In this document: positions 45,189 through 52,491 of the stretch, in pieces
Layout: each line of letters opens with the position of its first letter
Numbering within the stretch: the stretch's first letter is position 1
Assembly: GCF_036263595.1 (NCBI RefSeq)
Contig: NZ_DATAGQ010000093.1
Location: 61,286-125,285 of the forward strand
DNA: 64,000 nucleotides
Reading direction: 5' to 3'
From: Geminicoccus sp036263595
Lineage (GTDB): Bacteria; Pseudomonadota; Alphaproteobacteria; Geminicoccales; Geminicoccaceae
Made by a program: the position numbers and the translations under genes
The notes under the pieces: model-generated
The model's database searches: none
Told to the model about the DNA's origin: nothing
Seen by the model: the letters and a program-made list of their open reading frames with translations, nothing else

Positions 45189-46070
45189 TCACAGCCGCTC
45201 GGCAAGAAAGCTGGCGACGGCCCGCACGCCTGGCAGCTGGCCCCGGCGCGGCGGCATGAGGATGGTAGTCGTGACCGCACCGGCGGTCCACCCGGGCAGC
45301 ACCGATACCAGCCTTCCGCGCTCGACTTCGGCACGGCAGATGCCAGACGGCAGGCAGGCGAGGCCGAGGCCCGCTGCGGCAGCCTCCAGCAGCAGCACCG
45401 ACTCGTCCGCCACCATCCTGGCACGCGGGGCGACCTGGACTTCCTGGCCACCATCGGCGCGCAGCCGCCACACCGTCGCCGCCGGCGCCGTCAGGAGCCC
45501 GTCATGCCTGGCGATGTCCTCGGGCCGCCCCGGCGCGCCGCGCTGGTCCAGGTAGGAGGGAGCCGCCACCACCACGACCGGATCGGCGCTCGCGCGCCGC
45601 TGGATCAGGCCCGAGTCCGGCAAGAGCCCGAAGTGGCTGCGCACCGCGATGTCGAAGCCCTCCTGGATGAGGTCGACGAAGCGGTCGGTCGCGTGCACCA
45701 CGAGGCTCATGCCGGGATAGGCCTGTGCCAGCGCTGGCAGATGCGCGGCCAGCTGGAACTGTGCCACCGGCACGGATGCCGTGATCCTGACCGTGCCGCT
45801 CGGCTCGGCAAGCTGGCGGCGCACTACGCTTTCCGCGGCCTCGGCTTCGATGAGCGCCGCCTGTGCATGCTCGTAGAAGTCACGTCCCAGCTCGCTCAGC
45901 TTGAAGCTGCGCGAGGTCCGGTGGATCAGCCGCGTGCCGAGCCTTGCCTCCAGTTCGCCGACTCGCTTGCTAATGGTGGATTTCGGCATGCTCAGCCGCC
46001 GGCCAGCTTGCGCAAAGCCTCCGCAGTCCACCGCCTGCACGAAGAGATGGAGGTCGTTCAGGTTCAGCAT
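45189..46070 (-). CDS. LysR-family transcriptional regulator
   Basis: A 293-residue LysR regulator: N-terminal winged HTH ('FVQAVDCGGFAQAGRRLSMP', 'STISKRVGELEARLGTRLIH') and a co-inducer-binding domain. The ATG at 46070 gives the standard N-terminus; the in-frame extension to 46172 crosses the shared promoter. It is divergent from a glutathione S-transferase gene, its likely target. Confidence 0.93.
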   Translation of the reverse strand: MLNLNDLHLFVQAVDCGGFAQAGRRLSMPKSTISKRVGELEARLGTRLIHRTSRSFKLSELGRDFYEHAQAALIEAEAAESVVRRQLAEPSGTVRITASVPVAQFQLAAHLPALAQAYPGMSLVVHATDRFVDLIQEGFDIAVRSHFGLLPDSGLIQRRASADPVVVVAAPSYLDQRGAPGRPEDIARHDGLLTAPAATVWRLRADGGQEVQVAPRARMVADESVLLLEAAAAGLGLACLPSGICRAEVERGRLVSVLPGWTAGAVTTTILMPPRRGQLPGVRAVASFLAERL

Positions 46071-46079
46071 CCAGTTCCA

Positions 46080-46099
46080 TCGTCCACCGTTGTGGACGA
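46080..46099. promoter_or_regulatory. Inverted repeat in the LysR/GST intergenic region
   Basis: TCGTCCAC (46080-46087) and GTGGACGA (46092-46099) are perfect 8-base arms with a 4-base centre, 10 bases upstream of the LysR start. The position and symmetry fit a LysR-type operator for autoregulation and control of the divergent gene. Confidence 0.5.
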
Positions 46100-46183
46100 A
46101 AAGTCTCCGTCTTGCCGTCTGACGGGTCAATGTCCTCGGGAATAGACGAAACGCAGTGACTGAACGCTGCAAGGGACCAAGCC

Positions 46184-46891
46184 ATGCAACCCGTCCTCTT
46201 CTACGGCGTGCCCGAGGGCTGCTCGTTCGGATCGATCGTGGCGCTCGAATGGCTGGGTGTGCCGTATCGCCTCTGCCGCATCCGCATGCCGGAGCAGGTC
46301 TCGGGTGAGGTCTTCCGGGCGATCAACCCGGTGGGTGAGACTCCGGCTCTCCTTACCTCGGCGGGCCAGCTCCTGGCCGAGAGCATGGCGATCCTCAACC
46401 ATCTGGGCGTCCTCGGCATCGACAAGGGGCTGGCCTACCCCCAGGGCAGCCGCGGGTTCGACCGTCTCAACGCGATGCTGGCCTTCCTGAATACCTCCTT
46501 CTTCAATGCCTTCTCGCCGCTTTGGCATGCGCTGGAGCACGGTGCGGAGGGTATCGAAAAGGACGTCCTGACCCGCTATGGCCGCGAGAAGGTCGCCAAG
46601 GCCCATGCCGACCTGGAAGCCATGCTGCGCGGCCGTGAGTGGCTGCTCGGCGACGAGCGCACCCTGGCCGACGCCTATTTCATCGGGATCGCCCGCTGGG
46701 CCGAGGTCCACGACGCCATCGACCGCCGCCAATTTCCCGGCCTCGATCGTCTGTTCCGCCGTCTCCAGGAAGACCCGGCCGTCCGCTTCGCCCAAGCGAT
46801 CGAGCACGGGGAGCGGGCGCAAGGTGGCGGCGGTTTTGCCGGCCATGTCGGTCTCGATGATGCCTTGCGGCTGGTCGGACACGAGGCGTGA
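46184..46891 (+). CDS. Glutathione S-transferase family protein
   Basis: A 235-residue protein with an N-terminal thioredoxin-like domain ('VLFYGVPEGCSFGSIVALEW', 'RAINPVGETPALLT', 'LAESMAILNHL') and an all-helical C-terminal domain ('GREWLLGDERTLADAYFIGI'). GSTs conjugate or reduce electrophiles; substrate unknown. It is divergent from the LysR gene. Confidence 0.9.
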   Translation: MQPVLFYGVPEGCSFGSIVALEWLGVPYRLCRIRMPEQVSGEVFRAINPVGETPALLTSAGQLLAESMAILNHLGVLGIDKGLAYPQGSRGFDRLNAMLAFLNTSFFNAFSPLWHALEHGAEGIEKDVLTRYGREKVAKAHADLEAMLRGREWLLGDERTLADAYFIGIARWAEVHDAIDRRQFPGLDRLFRRLQEDPAVRFAQAIEHGERAQGGGGFAGHVGLDDALRLVGHEA

Positions 46892-46911
46892 CAGGAAGGC
46901 CTGCCGGTCGG

Positions 46912-47739
46912 TCAGCCGTCCGCGCGCCGCCAGAGCATGTCCCGCATCCGTTGCGCGACCAGGGCCTGCGCCTGGGCAAGCGTCCCGCCATCCACCGCCA
47001 GGATGCGCACCAGCAGGCCCGCCTGTGTTCGCAGCGCGGTGGCGCCCGCATGAAGGCCCGCCATGCCCTCCAGCAGCGCGTGCAGCTCCCTCACATGCGC
47101 CGGCGCCGATGCCTCGGTCTGCGGTGCGATCATCAGGAGGCTGCCGAGTGCCCCGTGCCGGCCGCTCAGCCCCGGCGCCTGCGCCCGCATCGCCAGGCCA
47201 GTAGCAAAGGACCGATCGTCCAGCACCAGCGCGCCGTCCGGCCGTCGTACCACGAGGCGGCTGTCGAAGCGGTCGAATGCCCCGCCGCCAGATTGCGGGT
47301 CGTGCATCATGAAGCCGTCGCCGATCAGCAGCCGTGCATCATCGGCCGCCTCGACCTCCACGATCTGCGCCAGCCGGCTCGAGGGGAACAGGATCAGCGG
47401 CCGCGGCAGGTACTCGAGCAGGCCGCCAGCACCGGCCCGCAGCTCGATGCGCTGGCGGCTGGACGACCCGTCCCGCATCGCATGCACGACGGTCGCGGCC
47501 GGCATCTCCACCCTCAGCTCCGCCCCGTCCTGCACGACGACCCGCTGCCCGATCGTCTCGTCCGCAAAGATCCCGCCCGAAGCCGACTGGACGAACACCC
47601 GCGCACAGTTCGGCCGTCCCCGCACGTCGCGCATCGCCGCCTGCACCGAGAACGGATGCCGCACCCGCCTTCGCGCCAGCACGGTCGTGCCATCCGGCGC
47701 TGCCCGGAAGGCAAGGTCCAGCGTAGGTTCGACCGTCAT
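46912..47739 (-). CDS. ureD: Urease accessory protein UreD
   Basis: A 275-residue UreD. 'LARRRVRHPFSVQAAM', 'GGIFADETIGQRVVVQDGAE' and 'SRQRIELRAGAGGLLEYLPR' are family motifs. UreD (UreH) forms the nickel-delivery complex with UreF and UreG. It is the last gene of the operon; its ATG at 47739 overlaps the ureG stop by 4 bases. Confidence 0.9.
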   Translation of the reverse strand: MTVEPTLDLAFRAAPDGTTVLARRRVRHPFSVQAAMRDVRGRPNCARVFVQSASGGIFADETIGQRVVVQDGAELRVEMPAATVVHAMRDGSSSRQRIELRAGAGGLLEYLPRPLILFPSSRLAQIVEVEAADDARLLIGDGFMMHDPQSGGGAFDRFDSRLVVRRPDGALVLDDRSFATGLAMRAQAPGLSGRHGALGSLLMIAPQTEASAPAHVRELHALLEGMAGLHAGATALRTQAGLLVRILAVDGGTLAQAQALVAQRMRDMLWRRADG

Positions 47740-48353
47740 GCGTCCTGGAACAGCACCGCGTGGCAGATCGCGTCGGCCACCTGGTCCACCCCGTCGCCGC
47801 GGCGGCAGTTGGTGCACAGGATCGGCTTGCCGCCACGCACCTGTTTGGCCTCCGCCAGCATCCGCTCCAGGTTCACGCCGACATATGGATGCAGGTCGAC
47901 CTTGTTGATCACCAGCAGGTCACACTGAAGGATGCCCGGACCCTTCTTCCTGGGGATGTCGTCGCCGCCGGCCACGTCGATCACGAACAGCCAGTAGTCG
48001 ACGAGATCCAGCGAGAAGGTCGAGGCGAGATTATCCCCGCCGCTCTCGATCAGGATCAGCTCCAGGCCAGGATACGCCCGGTCCAGGCTGTCCGCCGCCT
48101 CCATGTTGAGCGTCGGGTCCTCGCGGATCACCGTGTGGGGGCAGGCACCCGCCTCCACCGCCAGGATCCGTGCGGGATCGAGCAGGTCCGCCCGCCTGAG
48201 CCTTTCCGCATCCTCGTGGGTGACGAGGTCGTTGGTGATCACGGCCAAGTCGACGCCGCGCTTGAGGAGGCGAGGGATCAGCGCCTCCAGCAGCGCCGTC
48301 TTGCCGGAGCCGACCGGCCCGCCGATCCCGACCCGTGCTGCGCCCTTGCTCAT
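47736..48353 (-). CDS. ureG: Urease accessory GTPase UreG
   Basis: A 205-residue GTPase that hydrolyses GTP to load nickel into urease. P-loop 'GIGGPVGSGKTALLEA' (9-24), the nickel-binding Cys-Pro-His motif (GACPHT), 'LILIESGGDNLAST' and 'DLLVINKVDL' are all present. The ATG at 48353 overlaps the ureC stop; the much longer open frame upstream is antisense-free ureC shadow and is not used. Confidence 0.95.
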   Translation of the reverse strand: MSKGAARVGIGGPVGSGKTALLEALIPRLLKRGVDLAVITNDLVTHEDAERLRRADLLDPARILAVEAGACPHTVIREDPTLNMEAADSLDRAYPGLELILIESGGDNLASTFSLDLVDYWLFVIDVAGGDDIPRKKGPGILQCDLLVINKVDLHPYVGVNLERMLAEAKQVRGGKPILCTNCRRGDGVDQVADAICHAVLFQDA

Positions 48354-50056
48354 CGCAGCATGTAGCGCCGGTTGAGCGGCACCTTCTTCGCCGGCTCGCA
48401 CATCAGGAGCTTTCCATCCGCCCGGACCTCGAAGGTCTGTGGGTCCACCTCGATCTTGGGCATGGCGTCGTTGAGGATCATGTCCTTCTTGCCGAGCTTG
48501 CGCAGATTTTTGATCGGCACGAAGGCCTTCTCCACGCCCAGTTTCCTCTGAGTGTCCGCCTCGATCGCGAGCTTCGACACGAAGGTCACGCCGAGATTGA
48601 GCGGCGAGCGCCCGAACGAGCCCCACATCGGCCGCTGCACGATCGGCTCGGAATCGATCTGGCTGGCATTGCCGTCGCCCATGGCCGACCAGACGATGAA
48701 GCCGCTCTTGATCACCATCCAGGGCTTGGCGCCGAACGAGGCGCGCGGCCAGAGGACGAGATCCGCCATCTTGCCGGGCTCGATCGAGCCCACATGCTCG
48801 TCCATGCCCGACGCGATCGCCGGATTGATCGTGTATTTCGCGACGTAGCGCTTGATCCGCTCGTTGTCGGCCTTCGCCGTCGTTTCTTCCGGCAGCCGCC
48901 CCACCCGCTCCTTCATCACGCTGGCAAGCTGCCAGCATTTCGCGACGTTCTCGGCAAGCCTGCCCATGCCCTGCGTGTCGGTCGCGAAGATCGAGATGGC
49001 GCCCATGTCGTGGAGGAAGTCTTCGGCCGCCATGCTCTGCGCCCGCACCCGCGACTCGGCGAAGGCCAGGTCCTCCGGCAGGCGCCAGTTCATCATGTGC
49101 GCCAGCATGGTCATCGGCAGCCCCTCGTTCAGCGCGTAGGCCGTGAAGGGATTGGTCGGGTTGGTCGAGGACGGCAGCACGTTGGGATGGCTGTTCACGA
49201 TCAGAAGGTCCGGCGCGTGCCCGCCGCCGGCACCTTCCACGTGGTACATGTGGATCGTCCGCCCGCCGATCGAGCGCAGCGTGTCCTCGCAAAAGCCGTA
49301 CTCGTTGATCGTGTCGGTATGGAGGTTGACCTGGAAGTCATTGCGATCAGCCGCGATCAGGCTGCCGTCGATCACCGCCGGCTGCGCACCCAGGTCCTCG
49401 TGGATCTTCACGCCCAGGCAACCGCCCGCCACCGATTCCTCGACCGCCCCCGGGTCCGAGCAGCCCCGCCCAAGGAAGGCGAAATTCAGGGGAAAGGCTT
49501 CGCAGGCCTGGATGATCTGGCCGACCACGTTCGGACCCGCACAGCTCGTGTCGAAATGCGGCCCGGGCGACATGCCGATCATGGTGGTGCAGCCGCCCGC
49601 CAGCGCGTGTTCCCATTGCTGGGGGGAGAGAAAATGCGCATGCGCCTCGATGGCCCCTGCCGTGCAGATGAACATGTCGCCGTGGATCACGGTCGTGTTC
49701 GGCCCGCAGCGGAGCGCCGGGTCGACCCCGTCCATCACGTCCGGGTTGCCGGCCTTGCCGATGCCCACGATCCGGCCGTCACGGATGCCGATGTCCGCCT
49801 TCACGATCCCCTGGATGGCGTCGATGATCGTGCAGTTCTGGACGATCGTATCGAGTGCCCCGGAAGCATAGGTTCCGGTGGTCTGGAACCCTTCGCCGTC
49901 ACGCATCGACTTGCCGGCACCGGTCGTCAGCTCCTCGCCATAGACGGTGTAGTCCTTCTCGATCTCGGCAAGCAGCTCGGTGTCGCCGAGCCGCACCATG
50001 TCGCCGGTGGTCGGCCCGTAGATCTCGGCATAGTGGCGGCGGCTGAGGACGGCCAT
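48350..50056 (-). CDS. ureC: Urease alpha subunit (divergent)
   Basis: A 568-residue urease catalytic subunit, hydrolysing urea to ammonia and carbamate with a dinuclear nickel centre. Metal and active-site residues are present: His139 and His141 (EAHAHF), Lys217 to be carbamylated and His219 (GVKIHEDLG), His246, His272, Asp360 and the flap His320. Unlike typical UreC (flap V-C-H-H-L), the flap reads LAHMM: Cys319 is Ala and His321 is Met. The loop after 'TTMIG' is a few residues shorter than in common ureases. Located between the fused gamma/beta gene and ureG. Confidence 0.95.
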   Translation of the reverse strand: MAVLSRRHYAEIYGPTTGDMVRLGDTELLAEIEKDYTVYGEELTTGAGKSMRDGEGFQTTGTYASGALDTIVQNCTIIDAIQGIVKADIGIRDGRIVGIGKAGNPDVMDGVDPALRCGPNTTVIHGDMFICTAGAIEAHAHFLSPQQWEHALAGGCTTMIGMSPGPHFDTSCAGPNVVGQIIQACEAFPLNFAFLGRGCSDPGAVEESVAGGCLGVKIHEDLGAQPAVIDGSLIAADRNDFQVNLHTDTINEYGFCEDTLRSIGGRTIHMYHVEGAGGGHAPDLLIVNSHPNVLPSSTNPTNPFTAYALNEGLPMTMLAHMMNWRLPEDLAFAESRVRAQSMAAEDFLHDMGAISIFATDTQGMGRLAENVAKCWQLASVMKERVGRLPEETTAKADNERIKRYVAKYTINPAIASGMDEHVGSIEPGKMADLVLWPRASFGAKPWMVIKSGFIVWSAMGDGNASQIDSEPIVQRPMWGSFGRSPLNLGVTFVSKLAIEADTQRKLGVEKAFVPIKNLRKLGKKDMILNDAMPKIEVDPQTFEVRADGKLLMCEPAKKVPLNRRYMLR

Positions 50057-50077
50057 GGGACATGTTCCTTTCCGGCG

Positions 50078-50773
50078 TCAGGCGCCGCGATAGCCTTGGG
50101 CGCGAGCGAGGGCGAGGGCGGCCTGCTTGGAGTCCTCCGTCCGGGTCGCACCATTGACGAGTCCGGCCTGCCCGAGCACCAGGCCTTCTCCTCCCAGCGC
50201 CACCAGCTCGACCTTCTTCGTCAGACCCGGCTCGAACCTGACTCCCTGGCCCGACGGCACGTCCAGCCGCATGCCGAACGCGGCCGCCCGGTCGAACTCG
50301 AGCGCCCGGTTGGTCTCGAAGAAATGCGCGTGGCTCCGGACCTGGATGTCCCGGTCGCCAGTATTCACCACCTCGACCGTGACCTTGCGCCGCCCCGCAT
50401 TGACCTCGATGTCCTCGTCCGGCGTGATGATCTCCCCCGCCACCCGGTGCTCCTCGACCGCCTGCTGGCCGGGCCCGATCGGGCGGAACACGATCACCAT
50501 CTTGGTGCCTTCCTCGAAGTCGGCCTCCACCGACACGAGGTCGATCATCGCCGCCACGCCCGGCATCACGTCATCAGTCGTGAGCATCTGCCCGGCCATG
50601 TCCACGATCGCCTCGTATGCCATGCCTGCCCGCGCCGCGAGCAGCATCTCGTCCGCGATCAGCGCCACCGCCTCCGGATGCGACAGCCTGATCCCGCGCA
50701 CCCGGTGGCGTCTCGCGAACTCCGCGGCCGTGAAGATCCACAGCCGCTCCATCTCGGTGGGTGTCAGGTTCAT
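50078..50773 (-). CDS. Fused urease gamma/beta subunit
   Basis: A 231-residue protein: residues 1-100 are the gamma subunit ('MNLTPTEMERLWIFTAAEFA', 'LTTDDVMPGVAAMID') and about 105-220 the beta subunit ('EIEVNAGRRKVTVEVVNTGD'-like, 'VRSHAHFFETNRALEFDR', 'FGMRLDVPSGQGVRFEPG'). Most bacteria encode these separately; Helicobacter ureA is a known fusion. The ATG at 50773 was preferred to the TTG one codon upstream. Sits 21 bases before ureC. Confidence 0.93.
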   Translation of the reverse strand: MNLTPTEMERLWIFTAAEFARRHRVRGIRLSHPEAVALIADEMLLAARAGMAYEAIVDMAGQMLTTDDVMPGVAAMIDLVSVEADFEEGTKMVIVFRPIGPGQQAVEEHRVAGEIITPDEDIEVNAGRRKVTVEVVNTGDRDIQVRSHAHFFETNRALEFDRAAAFGMRLDVPSGQGVRFEPGLTKKVELVALGGEGLVLGQAGLVNGATRTEDSKQAALALARAQGYRGA

Positions 50774-50796
50774 CAACGGCGAAAGCCTCCCACGCT

Positions 50797-51480
50797 TTAG
50801 TTCGAGAAGAGCCGCAGATCCTGCAAGGCATGCCGCATCATCGCGATCTCGGCCGCCGGCGTGAACGACGTGATACCGTTCAGGTCAGGCAAGGCTTGTG
50901 CCAGAAGCTCGGCGATGACCGGCCTAAGCTCGGTCAGCGCCTGCTGCCCGTCCAGGTGGCTGGCCAGTCCCAGCCTGACCGCCGCGGTGCAGAACGAGGC
51001 TGCTGCCGCATAGGCCGCCACCCCCAGCGCATCCAGGCGCGCCAGCCCCGTCCCGGCCAGCACCATGCCCTGGACCACCGACGCATGCCCATGCGCCTGT
51101 CCGGCCAGCACCCGCTCCCGAAAAGCGTAAGCACCCGGCGTACCGAGGCGCACATGCACGCCCAGGAGCGCCCGTCCGGCCCGCTGCGAGCCTTCGCGCG
51201 CGCTGGCTGCCGGCGTTGCGGCATCCACCCACTCGTCCAGTTCGGCCAGCCGTGCCGGGTCGTCCGCCAGCTCGTGTGCCCGGGCGATCACCACCCGCTC
51301 GAAGCTGACCCAGCGATGCCGGAACTGTCCCTCGATGAAGCGCTGGAGGTCCCGCCGCCCGACCAGCCCGTCCGCCGCCAGTCCTTCCAGGCCCCAGGAG
51401 AACGCGAAGCCGCCGCTCGGGAACTGGCTGTCGCCGTGCTGCAGCGCTGCCAGCAGTGCCACAGCCTCACCCGTCGACAA
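50797..51480 (-). CDS. ureF: Urease accessory protein UreF
   Basis: A 227-residue all-helical UreF, the GTPase-activating-type partner of UreG in the nickel-insertion complex. 'LLAALQHGDSQFPSGGFAFSWGLE' type opening (GDSQFPSGGFAFSWGLE) and 'HGHASVVQGMVLAG' are conserved. It begins with TTG at 51480, overlapping ureE by 14 bases; a start a few codons later cannot be excluded. Confidence 0.9.
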   Translation of the reverse strand: MSTGEAVALLAALQHGDSQFPSGGFAFSWGLEGLAADGLVGRRDLQRFIEGQFRHRWVSFERVVIARAHELADDPARLAELDEWVDAATPAASAREGSQRAGRALLGVHVRLGTPGAYAFRERVLAGQAHGHASVVQGMVLAGTGLARLDALGVAAYAAAASFCTAAVRLGLASHLDGQQALTELRPVIAELLAQALPDLNGITSFTPAAEIAMMRHALQDLRLFSN

Positions 51481-51922
51481 GCGACACCCGCCCAGCCGTC
51501 AGATGCTCCTCGATCCGGGCCAGGTAGCGCTCTGCCGGCACGTCCACGGCGACCAGCAAGAGCCCGTCCTCGAACCGCACCCGCCAGTGCAGGTTGCCCG
51601 CGAGATAGCCCAGCTCCAGCGCGAAGCCCGGTGCCGGCCGCAGCCTGAGCCAGCGCTGCTCGCCGACCTTCACTACAATTGCCCGGTCGTCCTCCAGCAG
51701 CAGCACCGCCCCGTCGAACAGCTCGGTGTCGCGGGGAAGGGCCAGCGCGCACTCCGTGCCGCGATCGGTCACCGCCCGAAAGCGCCGCCGCGGCAAGTCG
51801 GCCATCGCCACCGACAGCGTTTCCAGCCGCCCGTCATGCGCGAGATGGTGCAGCCGATGCGCCAGGGCTGCATCGGCCCGGCTGCCGACGATCCGCTCGA
51901 TCCGGCACAGCGCATCGCTCAT
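51467..51922 (-). CDS. ureE: Urease accessory nickel chaperone UreE
   Basis: A 151-residue UreE with the N-terminal peptide-binding-like domain (about 5-75) and a C-terminal metal-binding domain containing the conserved His in 'YLAGNLHWRVRFED'. It lacks the His-rich tail that some UreE proteins carry. UreE donates nickel to UreG. First gene of the operon ureE-ureF-ureAB-ureC-ureG-ureD. Confidence 0.88.
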   Translation of the reverse strand: MSDALCRIERIVGSRADAALAHRLHHLAHDGRLETLSVAMADLPRRRFRAVTDRGTECALALPRDTELFDGAVLLLEDDRAIVVKVGEQRWLRLRPAPGFALELGYLAGNLHWRVRFEDGLLLVAVDVPAERYLARIEEHLTAGRVSLVDG

Positions 51923-52062
51923 CTTGGCCTGGTTCCATGCTGGGAGGGCGTCCTGGCTTAACCTTGATCCGACAGCTCATCAACGACCGTTGACCCGTGC
52001 CGCCGGAACGCGCAGTTGCACGTGGTGACGCCGTGGTTCCGGTCATCGAAGGAGGCTCGTCG

Positions 52063-52491
52063 ATGCGCCGCCTGGTCCTGCCGATCCTGTTCCTCGCAGC
52101 CGCGCTGGCGCCGGCTTTGGGCGCCCTGGCGCAGGAGAACGAAGTGGCCGGCAGCTGGATCGCTGTCAAAGCAGAGCGGGAGGGCATGCTGGCCGAGGAC
52201 CTGGTCGGCCACGAGCTGATCTTCGAAGGCAACCGGTTCGCCATCGTTTCCAGGGGTGCTGTCGTCTACGCCGGCACCTATGCCCTCGACCCTGTCGCCG
52301 AGCCGCCGGCCATCGACTTCCAGCACGAGGCCGGCCGGTTGGTCGGCACCAGCTGGGAAGGCATCTACGAGCTGAACGCCGATCGCCTCGTCATCTGCGA
52401 CGATGCCGCCGATCCCAACAACGGCCGCCCCGGAGATTTCACGACGTCGCCCGGCTCCGGCCGCGTGATGATCACCTTTACCCGGCGCTAG
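52063..52491 (+). CDS. TIGR03067-like secreted protein
   Basis: A 142-residue protein with a signal peptide ('LPILFLAAALAPALGALAQE', cleavage near 24). The mature part fits the repeat-like TIGR03067 family: 'GSWIAVKAEREGMLAEDLVG', 'FAIVSRGAVVYAGTYALDPV', 'GIYELNADRLVICD' and 'TSPGSGRVMITFTRR'. That family is mostly known from Planctomycetes; function unknown. GGAGG lies 7 bases before the ATG. The last 14 bases overlap the end of the convergent P-type ATPase gene. Confidence 0.75.
   Translation: MRRLVLPILFLAAALAPALGALAQENEVAGSWIAVKAEREGMLAEDLVGHELIFEGNRFAIVSRGAVVYAGTYALDPVAEPPAIDFQHEAGRLVGTSWEGIYELNADRLVICDDAADPNNGRPGDFTTSPGSGRVMITFTRR

Noticed and set aside
48354..49292. Extension of ureG upstream by about 300 codons
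   Set aside because: It lies in ureC in another frame and lacks protein-like patterns; UreG starts at 48353.
51923..52062. Sigma-54/NtrC-type promoter before the urease operon
   Set aside because: No TGGCAC-N5-TTGC pattern was found; only weak sigma-70-like matches exist.
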